Source: Acidobacteriaceae bacterium
Lineage (GTDB): Bacteria; Acidobacteriota; Terriglobia; Terriglobales; Acidobacteriaceae
Direction of reading: 5' to 3'
Length of the DNA: 64,000 bases
Assembly: GCA_035944135.1 (NCBI GenBank)
Contig: DASZBM010000001.1
Coordinates: forward strand, 248,001-312,000
Below the pieces are notes generated by a model. It ran no database searches, was not told the DNA's origin, and saw nothing but the letters and a program-made list of their open reading frames with translations. The position numbers and the translations under genes were made by a program. This document shows, piece by piece, positions 56,930 through 64,000 of this stretch. Positions within the stretch are counted from its first letter, which is position 1; every line of letters begins with the position of its first letter.

Positions 56930-58114
56930 CTAATAGACGTCGCGCTGATACCGCTTCTGCTTCTTCATGTTGGCGAGATACTCCGCGGCGTGTTCGAGAG
57001 TCCTATTTGAGCCCTTCGCGATCACGTCCAGCAGCGCGTTCTCAACGTCCTTGGCCATGCGGCTCGCATCGCCGCAGACGTAGAAGTAGGCTCCGCGTTC
57101 AAGCCAGTCGTACAGGTCCGCGACGTTCTCCTGCATGCGATCCTGCACGTAGACCTTCTTCCCCGTGTCGCGGCTGAATGCAGTGTGCAGCTTCGTCAGC
57201 ACACCCTCGCGCTGCATCTGAGCAAACTGTTCCTCGTACAGGTAGTCAGAAACCCGACGCTGCTCGCCGAAGAACAACCACATCGGGCCCTTTTCGCCGA
57301 GCGCCTGACGATGTTCGAGAAATGCGCGGAAGGGCGCGATGCCGGTGCCCGGTCCGACCATGATCACCGGAGCATCCGGGTCCTGAGGCAGACGGAAGGC
57401 ATTGTTCTCGTGCAGGAAGATAGGTATCGTCGCACCGACGGGAGCGCGCTCACCGAGATGGCCGGAGCAGACTCCCTGCCGCTCGGCCCCGTGCGCGTTG
57501 TAGCGCACCACGCGCACAGTCGTGTGCACCTCATTCGGATGCGCGAGTTGCGACGACGCAATCGAGTACATGCGCGGCGTCAGCCTCTGCAGAATGTTGA
57601 ACAGTTCCTGCGGCTGCTTGATCGCACTGGGAAAGTCTCTCACCAGGTCCACGAACTCGCGGCCCCACGTGTACTCCTCCGCCTTCGCCTTGTTCTCGGT
57701 GCCGAGCAGCTTCTTCAGGCCCTCGGGCACATTCTCGCCGTAGAGCTTTGCGTACTGATTCACGCTTCCGCGTGCGAGCTTGCCAATGCCCAGCCGGGTC
57801 GTGAGCGCCTCGTGCAGAGAAATTTCAACCTTGTAATGATCGAGCACGCGCTCCGTGCCGTTGAAGCTGAGCGCATCGAGCACCTCGGCTACCTGGCTCT
57901 CGCGGTTCGTCGGAATAATACCGACCGCATCGCCAGGCGTGTACGACATGCCTTCTTCGAGCTCGAGCTCGATGTGGATGGTCTCTTTTTCGCTCTCAGG
58001 CCCGGTCAGGCGCCGGTTGGTAATGACGCGTGAAATGTACGGCTGATTGCGGGTGTACTTGGTGGCGTGCGGCTTGGCCGGGGCTTCAGGTTCTGCGATC
58101 GTCGTCTCGGTCAT
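56930..58114 (-). CDS. CysJ-type NADPH reductase lacking a flavodoxin domain
   Basis: 394 aa. FAD-binding domain of the sulfite reductase/P450 reductase class: YTPGDAVGIIPTN, TPRMYSIASSQ (RxYS), then GVCSGHL. NADPH domain: MVGPGTGIAPFRAFLEHRQ, WLFFGEQRRVSDYLYEEQF, FYVCGDASRMAKDVE, and the C-terminus RYQRDVY as in E. coli CysJ. The N-terminal FMN (flavodoxin) domain of CysJ is absent, so it must use a separate electron acceptor. No sulfite reductase hemoprotein is nearby; its partner is unknown. Confidence 0.9.
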   Translation of the reverse strand: MTETTIAEPEAPAKPHATKYTRNQPYISRVITNRRLTGPESEKETIHIELELEEGMSYTPGDAVGIIPTNRESQVAEVLDALSFNGTERVLDHYKVEISLHEALTTRLGIGKLARGSVNQYAKLYGENVPEGLKKLLGTENKAKAEEYTWGREFVDLVRDFPSAIKQPQELFNILQRLTPRMYSIASSQLAHPNEVHTTVRVVRYNAHGAERQGVCSGHLGERAPVGATIPIFLHENNAFRLPQDPDAPVIMVGPGTGIAPFRAFLEHRQALGEKGPMWLFFGEQRRVSDYLYEEQFAQMQREGVLTKLHTAFSRDTGKKVYVQDRMQENVADLYDWLERGAYFYVCGDASRMAKDVENALLDVIAKGSNRTLEHAAEYLANMKKQKRYQRDVY

Positions 58115-58161
58115 CTTCCTTTTATTGTACGAAATTTTGCGCGAAAATCGCGCGGATTTCG

Positions 58162-58676
58162 CTATTTCGTCGCATGCAAACGTTGCATCATCAGCGGCTC
58201 CAGCACCGGTATCGGCAGAGGACCTTCGTCCAGCGCTTCGTCGTTGAAATGCTTCAAATCAAAGGCCGTTCCGGCTGCTTGCTGATAGCGGTTGCGGAAC
58301 TCAATCCACTGGTGATAGCCCACGTAACGTAATGAGCTGGTCCGCGGTGAGCTTCGCGCGCCGCAGTTTACCCTCTGCCTCCGCGTGTGTCTGAAACGCT
58401 TTGTTCTCCATTAGCGCAAGCGCCTCCATCGTCGCTCATGTCCATATCCAGTGAGACGCCATTGTGTTGGTGATATCCCGCCTCTGTCGAGCTGACCGGA
58501 TGTAACGCCAGTTCGTCCAGCAACAACCGATTCTCGCGATGCAGCCGAGTGTCGTGCGGATCGGTACTGCATACGAAACCGGGTTTCGTGCCGGGCTGCG
58601 CAACGCTCGTAGCAAATCCGGCGGCGATACACGCTTTCGCCAGAGCTGGGAGCATAATCACAGTCGAAGATCTCAT
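58162..58676 (-). pseudogene. Decayed DUF885 peptidase gene
   Basis: Minus-strand start ATG 58676 leads a signal-like segment and LLLDELALHPVSSTEAGYHQHNGV, the N-terminal DUF885 pattern. A large central part, including the HEGVPGHH active site, is missing. After a frame change ALALMENKAFQTHAEAEGKL is readable, then after another change GYHQWIEFRNRY, FDLKHFNDEAL and PLPIPVLEPLMMQRLHATK to a stop at 58162. Intact DUF885 proteins are about 600 aa; here about 170 codons in three frames remain. Confidence 0.78.
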
Positions 58677-58761
58677 GCGCGCCAGCTTAGCAGCCGCCGC
58701 ATCCAATCGAAAACGTACGGACGCAACTGAAGTGTTCAGCGCCAGTCTCCAATCAGAGAAG

Positions 58762-60375
58762 ATGGACCAGCCATCAAATCCGGTGCGGTGGATCTTCGCG
58801 TCGGAGCAGGGACCGCGCACAATCATGCTCGCGCGCTGGCTCTGGTTGCGCGCTCTCGCTGCAATTTACTTCTCCGCGTTCTTCGCGCTGATGTTCCAGG
58901 TCAAAGGGCTGATCGGCGAGCATGGGATTCTGCCGGCGGGCGAGACGCTCGCGGCCATCGCCGAGACGAACCATGTATCGCGCTTCTGGCTCGCTCCCTC
59001 GCTCTTTTGGATCTCTTCGAGCACGCACTTCATCGTGTTCGTGATGTGGATCGGCCTGGTCGCCTCCATCGCAGCGTTCTTGAACTTGTGGCCTCGCGCG
59101 AGCCTGCTCGTCTGCTTTGTCTGTTTCCTGGCTTTCGTCAGCGCGGCTGCAGACTTCTCTGGATATCAATCGGACGGCATGCTGCTGGAGGCCGGCTTTA
59201 TCTCGCTCTTCTTCGCGCCGCCCGGCCTGCGTCCGCGGCTCGGCGTCGACCATCCGCCCATTCGCCTCGGCCTCTGGTTGCTGCAATGGGAGTGGTTCAG
59301 GATCTATTTCGAGTCGGGCCTGGTGAAATGGCTGAGCGGCGATCCGCAGTGGCGGCACCTCACCGCAATGGACGAGTATTACCAGAACAGCCCGCTGCCC
59401 AGTTGGGTGGGTTGGTACGTGCAGCACCTGCCGCACTGGTTTCAGAAGGCGACCGCCGGCGGCACGCTCATCCTGGAGTTTTTCGTCGTTCTGCTTTTTT
59501 TCTTTCCGCGCAAGTGGCCTGGCGGCAGAGCTGTTCGTGTGGTGCTCTTTGCCATCGTCACGCTGTGGGAGATCCCGGTCATCCTTACCGGCAACTACGC
59601 ATTTCTCAACTACATCGTCCTCTGCCTCGGCATCCTGCTGCTCGACGACCGCACGCTGGCAAGCTGGGCGACCGCACACTACCGCAACAGACTCGTACTG
59701 CCACCGCCCCAGGAGAATGCGCCGATACCTGAGCCCGAACACGGCGCCGTCCGCGCCTTCCACTCGCTCAAGCTGACCATCAGCACACTCCTGCTCGCAC
59801 TCATCGCCTATAACACGAGCTTCGAGCTGCTCAACATCGTCATGCCTGCTCCGCCACTTCCATCAACGCCAGTGGCGCTGCTCGAACCTTTTCGCATCGC
59901 GAATCAATACGGCCTGTTCGCCGTGATGACCAGCGGCCGCTACGAGATTGAGTTCCAGGGCTCCAACGATGGCCAGAACTGGACGGCGTATCCCTTCCGC
60001 TACAAGCCGCAGGTGCTCAACGAGCGACCACGCATCTACGCACCCTACCAGCCGCGCTTCGACTGGAACCTCTGGTTCGCCTCTCTGGGCGACTGGCAAC
60101 AGAACGAGATCGTTCCTCTCACCGAGGAGCGTCTGCTCGACAACGATGCCGACGTGCTGGACCTGTTCCGAGGCAATCCGTTCGCGCAGTCGCCGCCGAA
60201 ATACGTGCGCGCCGTGCTGTGGCAGTACTGGTTCACCACGATGGCGGAGAAGGAGGCGACGGGCAACTGGTGGAAGCGGAATCTGCTCGGCCTGTACGCT
60301 CCAGTGCTTATAAAAGCCCAGAACGGCCACTATGCCGTGGTACAGGAGCCTGAGCCGCTTCCGTCCCACACGTGA
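58762..60375 (+). CDS. Lipase maturation factor family protein
   Basis: 537 aa from ATG 58762 (AGAGAAG upstream; the longer frame runs back through the pseudogene). About six to eight membrane helices, then a C-terminal soluble domain. Family blocks: QWEWFRIYFESGLVKWLSGDPQWRHLTAMDEYYQNSPLPSWVGWY, VILTGNYAFLNYI, YEIEFQGSNDGQNWTAYPFRYKPQ, and PRFDWNLWFASLG. In animals LMF1 folds lipases in the ER; the bacterial role is unknown but may be folding or export related. Confidence 0.9.
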   Translation: MDQPSNPVRWIFASEQGPRTIMLARWLWLRALAAIYFSAFFALMFQVKGLIGEHGILPAGETLAAIAETNHVSRFWLAPSLFWISSSTHFIVFVMWIGLVASIAAFLNLWPRASLLVCFVCFLAFVSAAADFSGYQSDGMLLEAGFISLFFAPPGLRPRLGVDHPPIRLGLWLLQWEWFRIYFESGLVKWLSGDPQWRHLTAMDEYYQNSPLPSWVGWYVQHLPHWFQKATAGGTLILEFFVVLLFFFPRKWPGGRAVRVVLFAIVTLWEIPVILTGNYAFLNYIVLCLGILLLDDRTLASWATAHYRNRLVLPPPQENAPIPEPEHGAVRAFHSLKLTISTLLLALIAYNTSFELLNIVMPAPPLPSTPVALLEPFRIANQYGLFAVMTSGRYEIEFQGSNDGQNWTAYPFRYKPQVLNERPRIYAPYQPRFDWNLWFASLGDWQQNEIVPLTEERLLDNDADVLDLFRGNPFAQSPPKYVRAVLWQYWFTTMAEKEATGNWWKRNLLGLYAPVLIKAQNGHYAVVQEPEPLPSHT

Positions 60376-60396
60376 CTCCCACGATAGACTGACGAT

Positions 60397-61968
60397 GTGG
60401 ATACGCACGGCTCGTCAACCATCGTCATTCTTGACTTCGGATCTCAGTACACACAACTCATCGCGCGCCGGATTCGCGAGCTCGACGTCTTCTCTGTGGT
60501 GCTTCCATGCACCGCGCCGCTGGAGCGTGTGCTCGAGTTGAAACCCAAGGGCATCATTCTCTCCGGCGGACCGTCGAGCGTCTACGACGACACTGCGCCG
60601 AAGGCTGATCCGAAGGTGCTCGAAACCGGCCTGCCGACGCTCGGTATCTGCTACGGATTGCAGTTCATGACACACCATCTCGGGGGCCGCGTCGCTCCTG
60701 CAGCTGCGCGCGAGTACGGACACGCCGAGGTCGAGCTCATTGCCGAAACCCCACTGTTTCAGGGCCTCCCGAAGGATCTCGAGGTCTGGATGTCGCATGG
60801 CGATCACGCCGAGGCCATGGCGCCTGGCTTCCACATCGTCGCGAAAACATCGAATGCCGTCGCCGCCGTCGCGAATGAAGCCCGCAAGATGTGGGGTGTG
60901 CAGTTCCACCCCGAGGTTGCGCACACGCGCCAGGGCATCGAGCTGTTGCGGAATTTTGTAGTCGATATCTGCGGCGCAAAGCAGGACTGGACGCCGGCGC
61001 ATTTCATCGAGACGACGGTGGCGAGCATTCGCGCGCAGGTCGGCGACACGGGACACGCGATCTGCGGTTTGAGCGGCGGCGTAGATTCGAGCGTCGCGGC
61101 TGTACTGGTAGCGAAGGCCATCGGCGATCGACTGACCTGCATTTTCGTCAACAACGGCGTCCTTCGCAAAGACGAGTTCGAGCAGGTGCAGCGCACAATG
61201 CGCGAGCAGCTCGGGCTCAATGTGGTCGCGGTGGATTCGAGCGAGCGCTTCCTCTCGAAGCTCGCCGGCGTCACCGACCCCGAGAAGAAGCGCAAGATCA
61301 TCGGCAACGAGTTCATCGCAGTCTTCGATGATGAGGCGCGAAAGATCTTCGAGGCTGAGAAATCCGCCGGCGAGGAGATTGCGTGGCTCGTGCAGGGCAC
61401 GCTCTACCCGGACGTGATTGAATCCGCGAGTGTTCATGGGCCTTCGCACGTCATCAAGAGCCACCACAACGTCGGCGGCCTTCCCGCGGACATGAAGCTC
61501 AAGCTCATTGAACCACTGCGCGATCTCTTCAAAGACGAAGTTCGGCGCATCGGCAAAGACCTCGACATGCCGGCAGAGATCCTGGAACGCCAGCCGTTTC
61601 CTGGCCCCGGCCTCGCGGTTCGAATCCTCGGCGAGGTCACGCCGGAGCGCGTTGCGCTGCTGCAGGAAGCCGACGCGATCTGCAGCGAGGAGATCAAGCG
61701 TGCGGGTCTCACGACGAAGCTGTGGCAGGCTTTCGCTGTGCTGTTGCCGGTGAAGTCCGTTGGTGTGATGGGCGACCAGCGCACGTATGCATCAACGTGT
61801 GTTATCCGTGCGGTTGAAAGCGAAGACGGCATGACGGCCGACTGGGCTGCGTTGCCCTACGAAGTGCTGCGAACCATCTCCAGCCGCATCGTCAGCGAAG
61901 TGCACGGCATCAACCGAGTCGTATACGACATCACATCGAAGCCGCCCGGAACGATCGAGTGGGAGTAG
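60397..61968 (+). CDS. guaA: GMP synthase (glutamine-hydrolysing)
   Basis: XMP + ATP + glutamine to GMP. 523 aa, GTG start (an ATG two bases earlier is out of frame). Amidotransferase domain (about 8-200): [29 protein letters not shown], nucleophile GICYGLQ, QFHPEV. ATP-pyrophosphatase P-loop: [15 protein letters not shown]-terminal dimer domain ends [18 protein letters not shown], as expected. Convergent with mqnC. Confidence 0.98.
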   Translation: MDTHGSSTIVILDFGSQYTQLIARRIRELDVFSVVLPCTAPLERVLELKPKGIILSGGPSSVYDDTAPKADPKVLETGLPTLGICYGLQFMTHHLGGRVAPAAAREYGHAEVELIAETPLFQGLPKDLEVWMSHGDHAEAMAPGFHIVAKTSNAVAAVANEARKMWGVQFHPEVAHTRQGIELLRNFVVDICGAKQDWTPAHFIETTVASIRAQVGDTGHAICGLSGGVDSSVAAVLVAKAIGDRLTCIFVNNGVLRKDEFEQVQRTMREQLGLNVVAVDSSERFLSKLAGVTDPEKKRKIIGNEFIAVFDDEARKIFEAEKSAGEEIAWLVQGTLYPDVIESASVHGPSHVIKSHHNVGGLPADMKLKLIEPLRDLFKDEVRRIGKDLDMPAEILERQPFPGPGLAVRILGEVTPERVALLQEADAICSEEIKRAGLTTKLWQAFAVLLPVKSVGVMGDQRTYASTCVIRAVESEDGMTADWAALPYEVLRTISSRIVSEVHGINRVVYDITSKPPGTIEWE

Positions 61969-61974
61969 TAAGAA

Positions 61975-63021
61975 CTAATTGAGGAACATAGTCCGGTAGA
62001 GCGTATCCCGCTGCACAGGCTTGAAACCTGCGTCGCGGATGATCCGCCGCAGTTCCTCTTCGGTCGTGCAGTTCGAGGTGCCCGCGGCCCTCACCACGTT
62101 CTCTTCGAGCATCACCGACCCGACATCATTGCCACCGAAGCGCAGCCCCATCTGCAGCACCTTCAGGCCCTGCGTGACCCAGCTCGCCTGCACGTTCTCA
62201 ATGTTGTCGAGATACATGCGCGAGATCGCCAGCGTCTTCAGATACTCTACCGACGTCGCCTCGTCCCATCCGCGGCCGCCGAGCGCTGTGTTGTTCGGTT
62301 GAAAGCTCCACGGGATAAACGCTGTGAACCCGCCGGTCTCTTCCTGCAGATGGCGAACAACCTCGAAGTGGTTCACGCGCTGGTCCATCGTCTCGCCGAC
62401 ACCGAACATCATGGTCGCCGTCGTGCGCATGCCCAGCTCGTGTGCCGTGCGATGCACGCTCACCCAGTCCTCGGTCCGGCACTTCAGGCGTGCGATGCGA
62501 TGCCGCACCTCGTCGTCCAGAATCTCCGCACCGCCGCCGGGAATTGAATCTAAACCCGCATCGCGCAGCCGCGAGATGGTCGTGCGCAGATCAAGCTCCG
62601 AGTACTCTGCGATTGCCAGCACCTCGCTCGCGCTCAAGCAGTGCAGCCAGATCTTCGGGAAACGCTGCTTGATGCCCGTAAACAGCCGCTCAAACCAGTC
62701 GATCTTCAGGTCAGGATGGATACCGCCCTGCATCAGCACCCCGGTGCCGCCCATCTCCAGCGTCTCGCGAATCTTGTCGTAGATCGTGTCGAAGTCGAGG
62801 ATGTAGCCCTCGGCGGCGAGCTTGCCCTTGAGCGGCCGGTAAAACGCGCAGAAGGTGCAGTACTCCGTGCAGAAGTTCGTATAGTTGATGTTGCGGTCGA
62901 TGATGTAGCTGACGACGCCGTCCGGATGCAGCTTGCGCCGTACCGCATCGGCTTCCATGCCGATGCCGATCAAGTCGTCCGAGGCGAAGCAATCTAGCGC
63001 CTGCTGGCGAGTAATGCCCAT
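61975..63021 (-). CDS. mqnC: Cyclic dehypoxanthinyl futalosine synthase
   Basis: Radical SAM enzyme of the futalosine menaquinone pathway. 348 aa. Cluster motif CTEYCTFC at about residues 52-59 (CxxxCxxC), preceded by YIIDRNINYTN. GGTGVLMQGGIHPD, RDAGLDSIPGGGAEIL, TATMMFGVGETMDQRV and FIPWSFQPNNTAL distinguish it from CofG/CofH. It implies menaquinone made from chorismate via futalosine. Confidence 0.94.
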   Translation of the reverse strand: MGITRQQALDCFASDDLIGIGMEADAVRRKLHPDGVVSYIIDRNINYTNFCTEYCTFCAFYRPLKGKLAAEGYILDFDTIYDKIRETLEMGGTGVLMQGGIHPDLKIDWFERLFTGIKQRFPKIWLHCLSASEVLAIAEYSELDLRTTISRLRDAGLDSIPGGGAEILDDEVRHRIARLKCRTEDWVSVHRTAHELGMRTTATMMFGVGETMDQRVNHFEVVRHLQEETGGFTAFIPWSFQPNNTALGGRGWDEATSVEYLKTLAISRMYLDNIENVQASWVTQGLKVLQMGLRFGGNDVGSVMLEENVVRAAGTSNCTTEEELRRIIRDAGFKPVQRDTLYRTMFLN

Positions 63022-63227
63022 ATTCTTAGTTTACGCCTTGGAGAGCCGGCCTTTCGAGTGATGAAGTCAAACGCGCTTCATGCCCCATCGCACCCTTGCT
63101 GCCTACAAAAGTTGCAGCGAATGATTCTTGCCTGCGGGTCGCGCGCTTCATACACTCTCGAACGATCTGCCAACTGTGCCGACCGGTGGGCATCGGGCCT
63201 CGATTCGTTCAATTCAAAGGAGCTTGA

Positions 63228-63679
63228 ATGCGCAGATTTCGTTCGATTATTGCAGCCGCTTTGATCCTGCTGAGCTGTCATGTGGCCTTGGCAGGAGCGC
63301 CACTCAAAGGCATTGATGTGAAGCTGGGGAAGAACCCGGGGGGAGGATGCGCCGCTCGCACTACCGACGCCAACGGCCAAGCGGACTTCGGACTCTGGCC
63401 CAAGGGAGACTACACCCTGGAGTTCGCTAAAGCAGCCGCCGGGGAAGCCAGTTACAAAGACCCAGAGGATATGACCACCCGCTACCGGCCTGGGAACAAC
63501 AAGACAACGGCGGCAGATCCCGGGCCAAAACCGCGAAACTGCACGTCGTGATTCTCGGATCGACCTCGGGCCGCATCGAGCGGGAAATCGACCTGGTACC
63601 CTCCACCGCTCGCGTCGCGCCCGTTAGCATCTCGTTGAGTGGCAAGGAAGAGCTGAAGGTGGTTATTACGGCGCAGTAA
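63228..63679 (+). pseudogene. Small exported protein gene, probably frameshifted
   Basis: The ATG at 63228 opens a signal peptide ([17 protein letters not shown]), then [15 protein letters not shown] and [20 protein letters not shown], a small beta-rich domain. The first frame stops at 63551 with a poor-looking tail. A second frame, overlapping near 63505-63540, continues sensibly: [20 protein letters not shown], then VSISLSGKEELKVVITAQ to a stop at 63677-63679. One frame change near the GATCCCGGGCC stretch would join them. Either a real pseudogene or a sequencing error; if read as it stands, a 107-aa protein is made. Confidence 0.6.
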
Positions 63680-63688
63680 CCCGGCTGC

Positions 63689-64000
63689 CTACGCCGTAAC
63701 CAGCGAACCTAGCTTTTCGCCCTGCACAACGCGCACAATGTTTCCCATCTCGCGCATCGAGAAGATGATCATCGGCAGGTTGTTGTCCTTGCACAGCGAC
63801 ACCGCAGTCGTGTCCATCACGCGCAGACCCAGCTTGATGATCTCCATGTAGGTAATGGTTTCGAACTTTGTCGCGTCGGCGACCTTCTTGGGGTCTGCGG
63901 TGTAGATGCCTTCGACGCTGGTCGCCTTCAGCAGCACGTCCGCGCCAATTTCCATCGCACGCAGCGCCGCGGCGGTGTCCGTCGAGAAGTACGGATTGCC
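63689..64000 (-). CDS. pyrH: UMP kinase (5' end outside window)
   Basis: Phosphorylates UMP to UDP, hexameric amino-acid-kinase fold. Only the last 103 codons are in view and the frame is open at the right edge. [73 protein letters not shown] and [16 protein letters not shown] are the standard C-terminal PyrH blocks. Internal ATG 63955 is not the true start. Confidence 0.95.
   Translation of the reverse strand, partial: GNPYFSTDTAAALRAMEIGADVLLKATSVEGIYTADPKKVADATKFETITYMEIIKLGLRVMDTTAVSLCKDNNLPMIIFSMREMGNIVRVVQGEKLGSLVTA

Overview
This 64 kb window is a stretch of a high-GC Gram-negative chromosome that reads as Acidobacteriota, class Terriglobia (Acidobacteriaceae-like). The grounds are an Oar-type TonB-dependent receptor with an N-terminal carboxypeptidase-regulatory domain, several secreted proteins typical of soil acidobacteria (pro-kumamolisin protease, DUF885, GH115, GH28), the futalosine menaquinone enzyme MqnC, and many short dispersed repeats. 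The assignment is inferred from gene content; no rRNA, tRNA, phage, plasmid, CRISPR or IS element was seen.

Layout. 1-7.3 kb: polysaccharide-use block (partial TonB receptor, ROK regulator, GH115 alpha-glucuronidase), then an amino-acid/polyamine permease. 8.9-16.6 kb: pyrophosphatase and the late heme genes hemE, hemH and hemG, interrupted by a small hypothetical gene, a cupin, and an operon of ECF sigma factor, repeat-invaded membrane protein and secretin-like exported protein. 16.6-27.9 kb: acyltransferase, DUF4230 protein, pyrG, YraN-like protein, an MFS/Nudix/sirtuin operon, an ECF sigma/zinc anti-sigma/Spy-like operon, treZ. 27.9-43.4 kb: a membrane protein with leuS and a secreted protein, then secreted hydrolases (S53 protease, C45-like, ScyD-like, DUF4015, DUF885) and a GT2 glycosyltransferase. 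43.4-51.3 kb: beta-barrel protein, YggS, YggU, GH28 pectinase, a second copy of the secreted protein family, an alpha-amino-acid-ester-hydrolase-like enzyme. 51.4-64 kb: panB-panC-coaBC, nfo, membrane proteins, a CysJ-like reductase, a decayed DUF885 pseudogene, guaA, mqnC, a frameshifted small exported protein and the 3' part of pyrH.

The genes combine housekeeping metabolism (heme, CTP, GMP, CoA, menaquinone, leucyl-tRNA) with a plant-polymer-degrading secretome (xylan, pectin, protein). I found no defence island. The most unusual signal is a set of short, mostly palindromic repeat families (A-F here) lying between genes and, in several places, in frame inside genes: hemE (internally and at its stop codon), yggS, and the gene after the first sigma factor, about a third of which is repeat-derived. 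A second signal is an abrupt change of strand composition and codon style inside hemH near 14,780. Repeat families were recognised by eye; genome-wide copy numbers cannot be judged from one window.
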